Of a stretch of DNA of 64,000 nt, positions 30,402 through 38,286 are shown piece after piece (the stretch's first letter is position 1; every line of letters begins with the position of its first letter). This stretch comes from an uncultured Clostridia bacterium. GTDB lineage: Bacteria > Bacillota > Clostridia > Oscillospirales > Oscillospiraceae. A model generated the notes under the pieces. That model did not search any database. It saw only the letters and a program-made list of their open reading frames with translations, and had not been told where the DNA came from. Where the stretch lies: assembly GCA_946412355.1 (NCBI GenBank), contig CAMKGX010000001.1:62001-126000 (forward strand), read 5' to 3'. Position numbers and translations under genes: made by a program.

Positions 30402-31076
30402 ATGCAGTACGGACAGGTGAGGGAGGGGCGGTTCCTCTCCCGGCCCAACCGGTTTATCGCCCACGTGGCAATCGACGGCGCGGACACGGTGGTGCACGTG
30501 AAGAACACGGGCCGGTGCCGGGAGCTGCTGGTGCCGGGGGCCACGGTGTACGTGGCGCGCAGCGCCAATCCCAACCGCAAGACGGCCTACGATTTAATCG
30601 CCGTGGAAAAGAGCGGGCGGCTCATCAACATGGACGCCCAGGCCCCCAACCGGGTATTTGCCGAGTTTGCCAAGGCCTTTGATCCCGCCGCCGCAGACGT
30701 GCGCCCCGAGTTCGCCTACGGCCAGTCCAGGCTGGATTTCTGCCTCACCACGCCGGCGGGACGCCACCTGGTGGAGGTAAAGGGCGTGACGCTGGAGGAG
30801 GGGGGCCACACCCGCTTCCCCGACGCCCCCACGGAGCGGGGCATCAAGCACCTGCGGGAGCTGGAACGGGCGGTGGCGGAGGGCCACCGGGCCACGGTGT
30901 TCTTCGTCATTCAGATGGCGGACGTGGTGGACTTCGCCCCCAACGACGCGACCCACCCCGCCTTTGGGGAGGCGCTGCGCCACGCCGCCGCAGCGGGGGT
31001 GGAGGTGGCGGCCTATGACTGCGCCGTGACGCCGGACACGCTGACCATCCGCCATCCTGTTCCGGTGGTGCTGTGA
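30402..31076 (+). CDS. sfsA: DNA/RNA nuclease SfsA
   Basis: FLSRPNRFIAHV; HVKNTGRCRELLVPGA; LVEVKGVTLEEGG; FPDAPTERGIKHLREL. Confidence 0.96.
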   Translation: MQYGQVREGRFLSRPNRFIAHVAIDGADTVVHVKNTGRCRELLVPGATVYVARSANPNRKTAYDLIAVEKSGRLINMDAQAPNRVFAEFAKAFDPAAADVRPEFAYGQSRLDFCLTTPAGRHLVEVKGVTLEEGGHTRFPDAPTERGIKHLRELERAVAEGHRATVFFVIQMADVVDFAPNDATHPAFGEALRHAAAAGVEVAAYDCAVTPDTLTIRHPVPVVL

Positions 31077-31099
31077 GTACAAATTAGGAGGAAAACGCG

Positions 31100-31441
31100 G
31101 TGAATATTCAGATTTTCGGCACCAATAAGTGTTTCGACACGAAAAAGGCCCAGCGCTACTTCAAGGAGCGCCGGGTGAAATTCCAGTTTATCGATCTGAA
31201 GGAAAAGGGGATGAGCCGGGGAGAGCTGACGTCGGTCTGCCAGGCGGTGAAGGGGCTGGACAAGGTGCTGGACAACGATGCCAAGGATCAGCAGACACTG
31301 GCCCTGGTGCGGTATCTGGTGCCGGCACAGCAGCTGGACAAGGTGCTGGAAAACCAGCAGCTGCTGAAAACGCCCATCGTCCGCAACGGCAAACAGGCCA
31401 CCGTGGGCTACTGCCCCGAGGTGTGGAAGGACTGGGAGTGA
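31100..31441 (+). CDS. ArsC/Spx-family thioredoxin-fold protein
   Basis: IQIFGTNKCFDTKKAQRYFKERRVKFQFIDL; LLKTPIVRNGKQATVGY. Confidence 0.88.
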   Translation: MNIQIFGTNKCFDTKKAQRYFKERRVKFQFIDLKEKGMSRGELTSVCQAVKGLDKVLDNDAKDQQTLALVRYLVPAQQLDKVLENQQLLKTPIVRNGKQATVGYCPEVWKDWE

Positions 31442-31442
31442 G

Positions 31443-31476
31443 CCTGTCAAAAAACGGAATGGCCGTTTTTGACAGG
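31443..31476. repeat. Solo copy of the terminal hairpin of the 203-bp repeat
   Basis: CCTGTCAAAAAACGGAATGGCCGTTTTTGACAGG; compare 1339..1373 and 34268..34302. Confidence 0.8.
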
Positions 31477-31477
31477 T

Positions 31478-31507
31478 AAAAAGCCGCGCTTTACAGCGCG
31501 GCTTTTT
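31478..31507. terminator. Intrinsic terminator between convergent genes
   Basis: AAAAAGCCGCGCTttacAGCGCGGCTTTTT. Confidence 0.75.
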
Positions 31508-32147
31508 GTTGTTGCAGTGTTTCCATCAGCCACCAGGTGATGCGGGCTGTCAGGCCCCAGAGGGGGTAGGGGAGACCACGGTACACCGGCACCTCCGTGT
31601 AGTGGGGCCGCCAGGGGTAGTCGGGGCCGATGCCCACCTCCTCCGCCGGGAAGCCCGGCAGCTCCATGGGCTGGACGTTGCGGTAGAAGACGGGCGGGTT
31701 GTCCCGCAGCCAGGGGAGGGGCACGAGAAACGTGTCCGCTACCTCGGCGCAGGAGGGGCGCATTTCCGTCAGCGCCTCGCCATCCAGCCGCCCCAGCACC
31801 GGGTACAGCAGCCTGTCCCCCCGGAGATAGAGATAGTCCAGCCGGCCCAGCACCTCTATGTGGGCAGGGTTGATGCCCAGTTCCTCCCGGGTCTCCCGCA
31901 GGGCACAGTCCACAATGGATTCGCCCGGTTCCCGGTGGCCGCCGGGGAAGCACACCTCGCCGCCCTGGCGGATGGTGCTGCTGCGCACCTCATACAGCAG
32001 GTGCCACACACCGTCCTTTTCCACCAGCGGCACCAGCACGGCGGATTCGCCTTGCAGCTGCTGCAGCGTGGGCGTTCTCTGACTGAAATAATGACGCAGG
32101 GTCTCCATGTCCATGGCTGTCACCTCATTTCCGGGCCAGTATACCAT
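31491..32147 (-). CDS. NUDIX CoA pyrophosphatase-like hydrolase
   Basis: GGEVCFPGGHREPGESIVDCALRETREELGI Nudix box. Confidence 0.9.
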   Translation of the reverse strand: MVYWPGNEVTAMDMETLRHYFSQRTPTLQQLQGESAVLVPLVEKDGVWHLLYEVRSSTIRQGGEVCFPGGHREPGESIVDCALRETREELGINPAHIEVLGRLDYLYLRGDRLLYPVLGRLDGEALTEMRPSCAEVADTFLVPLPWLRDNPPVFYRNVQPMELPGFPAEEVGIGPDYPWRPHYTEVPVYRGLPYPLWGLTARITWWLMETLQQQKAAL

Positions 32148-32170
32148 ATTTTCCCCTGGGCTGCCAGTAT

Positions 32171-32200
32171 AAAAAAAGCGCCCCGTGGGGGGCGCTTTTC
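32171..32200 (-). terminator. Intrinsic terminator
   Basis: AAAAAAAGCGCCCcgtggGGGCGCTTTT downstream of the small Cys-rich ORF. Confidence 0.6.
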
Positions 32201-32209
32201 GTTATGCCT

Positions 32210-32359
32210 TCAGCAGCAGCCGCAGTTGTTGTCGTTGCAGCCGCAGTTGTTGCAGCCGCAGTTATTGCCGCAGCCGTTGCCGTTGCCGCAGAACAGCAGG
32301 AGGATGATCAGGATGATGATCCAGTTGTTGCCACCGAAGCAGGAATTAGAATTACACAT
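32210..32359 (-). CDS. Small Cys/Asn/Gly-rich membrane-anchored protein (49 aa)
   Basis: Hand translation MCNSNSCFGGNNWIIILIILLLFCGNGNGCGNNCGCNNCGCNDNNCGCC; AGGAGGT SD before ATG; not in ORF track. Confidence 0.8.
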   Translation of the reverse strand: MCNSNSCFGGNNWIIILIILLLFCGNGNGCGNNCGCNNCGCNDNNCGCC

Positions 32360-32435
32360 ATTTGCGACCTCCTATGAAGTTTGGCCCCGCATTGGGGTCT
32401 CATTCCATAGTATGTGACGGCCGCAAATGTGTGCC

Positions 32436-33068
32436 TCACCCCCGGTGGGAGATGCGATAGCCCAGGGTCAGCAGGGTGTCCACAAAGTGGATGTTCTCGA
32501 AATACACGTCGGGCACGGCGGTGGACAGCTCCACGTTGGTGAAGTTCCAGAAGCCCCGGATGCCCAGGCCGATCAGCTTGTCGGCCAGGGACTGGGCCAC
32601 GTTCTGAGGCACCGTCAGCACCGCCACGATGGGCCGGTTCAGCTCCACGTAGCTCTCCAGCTCCGCCATGGAACGGATGGTGACGCCCCGGATGGTGGTG
32701 CCCACCAGGTCGGGGGAGATGTCAAAGGCGGAGTCCACCTGGAAGCCGGCTTTGGCGAAGTCAAAGTTTTGCAGCAGGGCGTGGCCCAGATGGCCAGCGC
32801 CCACGATGATGAGCCGGTGGCCCAGGTCAATGCCCAGAATGTGGGCAATCTCGGCGCGGAGCTCCGCCACGTTGTAGCCGTAGCCCTGCTGGCCGAACTC
32901 GCCGAAGCAGCTTAAATCCTGGCGGATTTGGGAGGCGGTGATGCCCATTTTATCCCCCAGGGAGTTGGAGGAGATACGCACCACGCCCTTGTTGAACAGA
33001 TCGTCCAGATAGCGGTAGTAGCGGGGCAGACGGTGAATCACCGCATCGGAGATTTTTTGCTTTTTCAT
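32436..33068 (-). CDS. rex: Redox-sensing transcriptional repressor Rex
   Basis: 210 aa from ATG at 33068; SDAVIHRLPRYYRYLDDL; ITASQIRQDLSCFGEFGQQGYGYNV; GAGHLGHAL. Confidence 0.95.
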   Translation of the reverse strand: MKKQKISDAVIHRLPRYYRYLDDLFNKGVVRISSNSLGDKMGITASQIRQDLSCFGEFGQQGYGYNVAELRAEIAHILGIDLGHRLIIVGAGHLGHALLQNFDFAKAGFQVDSAFDISPDLVGTTIRGVTIRSMAELESYVELNRPIVAVLTVPQNVAQSLADKLIGLGIRGFWNFTNVELSTAVPDVYFENIHFVDTLLTLGYRISHRG

Positions 33069-33267
33069 ATAACAGCCTGCCTTTTCTGTCGTAAAATTGG
33101 TGGCGCAGCCGCAGCCGCACCACGAGGATAACGGTAATATCATTGTGCCCATTGTACCGCAGACAGAACAACTTGTCAACTTTTTTAACAATCTGTTTTG
33201 GACTGGCTTGCGAAAGAACAGGAAGGGGCTTGCGAAAAAAAGCTGCGAAAAAATGCCGCCGTTTCCC

Positions 33268-33296
33268 TTTACAAACGGCGCAACACCTGCTATAAT
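33268..33296 (+). promoter_or_regulatory. SigA-type promoter for tRNA-Arg (TTTACA-N17-TATAAT)
   Basis: Consensus hexamers, 17-bp spacer. Confidence 0.7.
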
Positions 33297-33327
33297 AGCA
33301 GGGCTGTCGCGGAGAAGCGGCACGTAT

Positions 33328-33404
33328 GCGCCCGTAGCTCAGTTGGATAGAGTGTCAGACTCCGACTCTGAAGGTCGCAAGTTCGAATCTTGTCGGGCGT
33401 ACCA
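33328..33404 (+). tRNA. tRNA-Arg (anticodon CCG), CCA encoded
   Basis: Cloverleaf; TCAGA-CTCCGAC-TCTGA anticodon arm; GCAAG-TTCGAAT-CTTGT T arm. Confidence 0.95.
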
Positions 33405-33405
33405 G

Positions 33406-33436
33406 AAAAAACCTCGTCGAAAGACGAGGTTTTTTC
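33406..33436 (+). terminator. Intrinsic terminator after tRNA-Arg
   Basis: AACCTCGTC-gaaa-GACGAGGTTTTTT. Confidence 0.8.
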
Positions 33437-33620
33437 AACTATATTCGTTCCTTCGGAACGAGTTATATTCGACCTTCGGTCGAGTGATATTGCTTTGCAG
33501 TGATATTCGTCCTGCGGACGAGTGAAGGAACGAATATAATATCACTTTTCGCGTCAGCGAAAAATATCACGTTTGCCGTAAGGCAAACATATCACATCGA
33601 GCGCAAGCGAGATATATCAC
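33437..33620. repeat. Stem-loop array 1 with ATATT/ATATCAC linkers
   Basis: Hairpins CGTTCC-ttcg-GGAACG, CGACC-ttcg-GGTCG, CGTCC-tgcg-GGACG, TTTTCGC-gtca-GCGAAAA, GTTTGCC-gtaa-GGCAAAC. Confidence 0.85.
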
Positions 33621-33754
33621 TTTTTGTGTTTTCGTTCGTTTAGGACGCAGACCATCCCCTAAACGCTGCAAACAGGTTTGTGAGTCCGTTTATTCCATTT
33701 TGCATATTCGTTCGGTAAGCACAGAAAAAAGCAGCCGCAAGGCTGTTTTTTTCA

Positions 33755-33875
33755 ATGATGTTTGCCCCTGCGGGGCAAACATCGCATCACTGCGTCCGGC
33801 GGACGCAACATCACTTTGCGGCGTAAGACGCAATACATCATTATGCCGTAAGGCATAGCATCACAAGAGCCGGGG
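33755..33875. repeat. Stem-loop array 2 with CATCAC linkers
   Basis: Hairpins TTTGCCCC-tgcg-GGGCAAA, TGCGTCC-ggc-GGACGCA, TTATGCC-gtaa-GGCATAG separated by CATCAC. Confidence 0.8.
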
Positions 33876-33892
33876 ACAATCACCGCCGCCGG

Positions 33893-34021
33893 GCTGCGGC
33901 GCGCCGGGTCGTCGCGCCCTACGGTGGGGGACGAGGCCGTGTCGCATTCATCCGTTCCCAGTGGTTGTTTTTGCCGGGTTTGGCGGGACACACAGGTCCC
34001 GCCCTACGGTGGGGACGATGC
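33893..34021. repeat. GTAGGG-family palindromic repeats, two copies
   Basis: GGCGCGCCGGGTCGTCGCGCCCTACGGTGGGGGACGA and GGCGGGACACACAGGTCCCGCCCTACGGTGGGGACGA. Confidence 0.75.
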
Positions 34022-34100
34022 CGGGTGATATACAGCCGTCTTTAATGGCAATAATGGCAATCGCCGCAAGGGCGTTAGAAACAGCAGCCGAAAGGCTGCT

Positions 34101-34303
34101 CAGATTGTCAAAAAAAGCATCGCAGATTTCGCGCCCGCAGGCGCGAACCCATGAAATCCGAAAAAACTGACGACATGCGCGTCAGTTTTTTCACTTCTCA
34201 GGCTACGAAGTGTGCGAATAGTGCGCCAAAGGCGCGCTATTCGCGCGCGCAGTAGACTGCAATCCCATTGTCAAAAAACGGCATGGCCGTTTTTTGACAG
34301 GCT
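34101..34303. repeat. ~203-bp structured dispersed repeat, copy 2
   Basis: Near-identical to 1174..1375; flanked by AGCAGCC/GGCTGCT hairpins. Confidence 0.9.
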
Positions 34304-34494
34304 GAGCAGCCGCAAGGCTGCTTTTTTATTTTGCGGGAAAAACCGTTTGCCATGCTTTCAAACGGTTGCCAATGGGTACCAATTATGGTACAATTACCAT
34401 TGATACAAGGCGCGGTGCGCCATGGAACAGCAATATCCGGTTTCCCCATACAGCGCGGCAAAGCTGCGTAGTGATGAAAAAGGAGATATCCATT

Positions 34495-36234
34495 ATGCCT
34501 ACCAAAAAGACCGCTGAAACGAAAGAAACGGCCCCCCTGACCCCGGAGGTCAACGAGGCCGCCCCCAAGGCCGCGGAAAAGAAGCCCGCCGCCAGGAAGA
34601 CCACGGCCAAGAAGCCGGCAGAAAAGAAACCCGCCGCCAAGAAGGCTGCCCCCAAGAAGGAAAAGGCGGCGCAAGCCCCTGCCCAGGCAGCGGAAGCATC
34701 TGTTGCGCCCGCCCAGCCTGTGGAAGCTCCCGCCCAGCCCGCCCCGGTGGTGGAGGCTCCTGCCGAGCCTGCCATGCCGGAGCCCCGCCGCAGCGTGGCC
34801 TTCATCGGCTCGGAGTGCTATCCCTTTGTGAAGACCGGCGGCCTGGGCGACGTGATGTACGCCCTGCCCAAGGCCCTGATCGCCCAGAACTGCGACGTGA
34901 AGGTGATCCTGCCCCGGTATAAGTGCATCCCCCAGAAGTACCAGGACAAGATGGTGTTCCGGGGCGACTTCTCCATGGACCTCACCGCCGACGGACGGCG
35001 CTACTACGTGGGCATCATGGAGTACGTCTGGGACGGCGTGGTGTATGATTTCATCGACAACGAGGAGTTTTTCAGCTGGGGCAATCCCTACACCAACCTG
35101 GTGGACGACATTCCCAAGTTCTGCTACTTCGCCAAGGCGGCCCTGGCGGCGCTGAACTACATGAACTGGGTGCCCGACATCATCCACTGCCACGACTGGC
35201 AGGCGGCGCTGGTGCCCGTGTTCCAGCAGGCCATGTTCCAGGGCACGCCGGTGGCCTCCGCCAAGTCGGTGCTCACCATCCACAACCTGCGCTTCCAGGG
35301 CATTTACAACACCCAGACCATTAAATATTGGACCAATCTGCCCGACGCCCTGTTCGACTACGCCGTATTGAAGCAGAATTGGGTGGACGCCAACATGCTC
35401 AAGGCGGGCCTGAGCTATGCCAGCATGATTACCACCGTCAGCCACACCTATGCCGCCGAGATCCAGACCCCCTCCTACGGCGAGGGCCTGGACGCCCATC
35501 TGCGCTACCACGCCGGCAAGCTGCGGGGCATCGTCAACGGCATCGACTGCCAGCAGTGGGACACTATGACCGACCCGCTGCTGCCGGTGAACTATGGCAT
35601 CACCGACGCGGTGGAGAAGAAAAAGGCCGACAAGCTGGCATTGCAGGCGGCCCTGGGCCTGGAGCAGGACGAGAACAAGTTCGTCATCGGCCTCATCTCC
35701 CGCCTCACCAACCAGAAGGGCCTGGACCTCATCAACGCCATTATGCCCGCCCTCATGGATGGCAACACCCAGGTGGTGGTGCTGGGCACCGGCGACAAGG
35801 AGTATGAGGACGCCTTCCGCTACTATGAAAACGCCTACAAGGGCAGCGTCTGCTCCAACATCATGTACGATGAGGGCCGCGCCCACCAGATTTACGCCGC
35901 TGCCGACGCCCTGCTGGTGCCCAGCCTGTTCGAGCCCTGCGGCCTGACCCAGCTCATCGCCATGCGCTGCGGCACCGTGCCCATCGTCCGGGAGACCGGC
36001 GGATTGAAGGATACCGTGCAGCCCTACAACGAGTTTACCAACGAGGGCAACGGCTTTACCTTTGACCGCTACGAGGCCGGCTTGCTGCTGGACGCCTGCA
36101 ACCGGGCCAAGACGGTGTATTTCACCGCCCGTGACCGCTGGGACCAGATGGTGGTGCGGGACATGGCTAAGGACGTGTCCTGGGAGAACTCCGCCAAGCA
36201 GTATCGCGACCTGTATCTGGAGCTGAAGCCCTGA
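34495..36234 (+). CDS. glgA: Glycogen synthase with Lys/Ala/Pro-rich N-terminal extension
   Basis: ATG 34495 behind AAAGGAGAT; VAFIGSECYPFVKTGGLGDVMYALPKAL; SLFEPCGLTQLIAMRCGTVPIVRETGGL. Confidence 0.93.
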   Translation: MPTKKTAETKETAPLTPEVNEAAPKAAEKKPAARKTTAKKPAEKKPAAKKAAPKKEKAAQAPAQAAEASVAPAQPVEAPAQPAPVVEAPAEPAMPEPRRSVAFIGSECYPFVKTGGLGDVMYALPKALIAQNCDVKVILPRYKCIPQKYQDKMVFRGDFSMDLTADGRRYYVGIMEYVWDGVVYDFIDNEEFFSWGNPYTNLVDDIPKFCYFAKAALAALNYMNWVPDIIHCHDWQAALVPVFQQAMFQGTPVASAKSVLTIHNLRFQGIYNTQTIKYWTNLPDALFDYAVLKQNWVDANMLKAGLSYASMITTVSHTYAAEIQTPSYGEGLDAHLRYHAGKLRGIVNGIDCQQWDTMTDPLLPVNYGITDAVEKKKADKLALQAALGLEQDENKFVIGLISRLTNQKGLDLINAIMPALMDGNTQVVVLGTGDKEYEDAFRYYENAYKGSVCSNIMYDEGRAHQIYAAADALLVPSLFEPCGLTQLIAMRCGTVPIVRETGGLKDTVQPYNEFTNEGNGFTFDRYEAGLLLDACNRAKTVYFTARDRWDQMVVRDMAKDVSWENSAKQYRDLYLELKP

Positions 36235-36256
36235 CGGGGCATAGAAAGGATTCAAC

Positions 36257-38233
36257 GTGTATCCGATTATCCAACGGGACAGCGCGCTTCTGCCCTATGA
36301 GCGGGACATCAACCAGCGGATGGACAACTACCGACGGGTCCGGTGGCAGCTCACGGGGGAGGGCTCCCTCAGCGACTTTGCCAACGCCCATGAATACTAC
36401 GGCTTCCACCATACGGCAGAAGGCTGGGTATACCGGGAGTGGGCCCCGGCGGCGGAGGCGCTGTTCCTCACGGGCGAATTTAACAACTGGGACGCAGAGG
36501 CACACCCTCTGCGTCCCATTGGCCGTGGCAACTGGGAGATCACCCTGCCCCAGGAGACCCTCCACGACGGCAGCCGGGTCAAGACGGTGGTGCGCCATGG
36601 CGGCGAGACTACCTACCACATCCCCCTCTACGCCCGCCGGGTCATCCAGGAGGAGGGCAGCCGGGACTGGGTGTGCGAGGTGTGGGACCCGCTGACGCCC
36701 TACCCCTGGACCGACGGTGGCTTTACCCCCGACGGTACGCCGTTTATCTATGAGGCCCACGTGGGCATGGCCACGGAGGAATATCGCGTTGGCACCTACC
36801 GGGAGTTTGCCGACAACGTGCTGCCCCGGGTGCGGGAACTGGGTTACAACACCGTGCAGCTCATGGCAGTGATGGAGCACCCTTACTACGGCTCCTTTGG
36901 CTACCAGGTGTCCAATTTCTTCGCCGCGTCCAGCCGCTTCGGCTACCCGGAGGAGCTGAAATACCTGGTGAACCGGGCCCACGCGCTGGGCATCGCCGTG
37001 CTGCTGGATGTGGTCCACTCCCACGCGGTGAAGAACACCGTGGAGGGTATCAACTGCTTCGACGGCACCGAGTATCAGTTCTTCCACGCCGGGGCCCAGG
37101 GCAATCATCCTGCTTGGGACACCAAGTGCTTCGACTACGGCAAGCCGGAGGTGCTGCACTTCCTGCTGTCCAACCTGAAATTCTGGCTGACGGAGTACCA
37201 TTTCGACGGCTTCCGCTTCGACGGCGTTACCTCCATGCTGTACCACAACCACGGCCTGGGCAGCAGCTTCACCAACATGAAGATGTATTTCTCCTTGAAC
37301 ACCGATACCGAGGCCGTCACCTATTTGCAGCTGGCCAACGAGCTGATACGGGAGGTGAACCCCCGGGCCGTCACCATCGCAGAGGATATGTCCGGCATGC
37401 CCGGCATGTGCGACCGGGTGGAAGACGGCGGCATCGGCTTTGAGTACCGCCTGGCTATGGGACTGCCGGATATGTGGATCCGGCTCATTAAAGAGCAGAG
37501 CGACGAGGCGTGGAACCTGGATTACATCTGGCACGAGCTGACGGCCCGCCGGGCCGGCACTATCGCCTACGTGGAAAGCCACGACCAGGCCCTGGTGGGG
37601 GACAAGACGGTGATGTTCCGCCTGGCGGACGCCGCCATGTACACCGACATGGACCGGGCCTGCCACAATCTCACCATCGACCGGGCCATGGCCCTCCATA
37701 AGATGCTGCGGCTGCTGACGGCCTCCGCCGGCGGCGACGGCTACCTCAACTTTATGGGCAACGAGTTTGGCCACCCGGAGTGGATCGACTTCCCCCGGGA
37801 GGGCAACGGCTGGAGCCACCACTACTGCCGCCGCCAGTGGAGCCTGGTGGAAAACGGCTACCTGAAATACGGCCAGCTGTGGGCCTTTGACCGGGCCATG
37901 GTGGGCGCGCTTCGGGAGAATGGCGTGCTGGCGGAGCAATACCCCAATTTGCGGCTGCTGCGCCGGGATTGGCATATTCTGGCCTACGAGAGGGGCGGAC
38001 TGGTGTTTGTGTTCAACTTCGACCCCCAGTTCAGCCATGAGGGGGTCATCGTCCCCGTGTCCAACGGCTGCGACCATGAGGTGCTTTTCACCACCGACGA
38101 CCCGGACTTCGGCGGCTTCGGCAACATCGGCCACGAGCCCGTGTCCGCCTTTGTGCCGGGGCAGACCGGCCCGGCCCTGTGCCTGGGCCTGCCGCCCCGC
38201 ACCGCCATGGTGCTGCGGCCCATACAATTATAA
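36257..38233 (+). CDS. glgB: 1,4-alpha-glucan branching enzyme
   Basis: YEAHVGM; DVVHSHAVKN; DGFRFDGVTSM; FMGNEFGHPEW. Confidence 0.96.
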   Translation: MYPIIQRDSALLPYERDINQRMDNYRRVRWQLTGEGSLSDFANAHEYYGFHHTAEGWVYREWAPAAEALFLTGEFNNWDAEAHPLRPIGRGNWEITLPQETLHDGSRVKTVVRHGGETTYHIPLYARRVIQEEGSRDWVCEVWDPLTPYPWTDGGFTPDGTPFIYEAHVGMATEEYRVGTYREFADNVLPRVRELGYNTVQLMAVMEHPYYGSFGYQVSNFFAASSRFGYPEELKYLVNRAHALGIAVLLDVVHSHAVKNTVEGINCFDGTEYQFFHAGAQGNHPAWDTKCFDYGKPEVLHFLLSNLKFWLTEYHFDGFRFDGVTSMLYHNHGLGSSFTNMKMYFSLNTDTEAVTYLQLANELIREVNPRAVTIAEDMSGMPGMCDRVEDGGIGFEYRLAMGLPDMWIRLIKEQSDEAWNLDYIWHELTARRAGTIAYVESHDQALVGDKTVMFRLADAAMYTDMDRACHNLTIDRAMALHKMLRLLTASAGGDGYLNFMGNEFGHPEWIDFPREGNGWSHHYCRRQWSLVENGYLKYGQLWAFDRAMVGALRENGVLAEQYPNLRLLRRDWHILAYERGGLVFVFNFDPQFSHEGVIVPVSNGCDHEVLFTTDDPDFGGFGNIGHEPVSAFVPGQTGPALCLGLPPRTAMVLRPIQL

Positions 38234-38240
38234 TATAACA

Positions 38241-38270
38241 GCCGCCGGACGTCCTGGGACGTCCGGCGGC
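38241..38270. terminator. Hairpin between convergent glgB and YhfC-like gene
   Basis: GCCGCCGGACGTC-ctgg-GACGTCCGGCGGC. Confidence 0.65.
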
Positions 38271-38286
38271 TTCTTCACGGCTTTTG

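Noticed and set aside
33097-33525. 142-aa plus-strand ORF
   Set aside because: Overlaps tRNA-Arg and the hairpin array
34237-38227. Long minus-strand ORFs of 672 and 686 aa
   Set aside because: Antisense shadows of glgA and glgB
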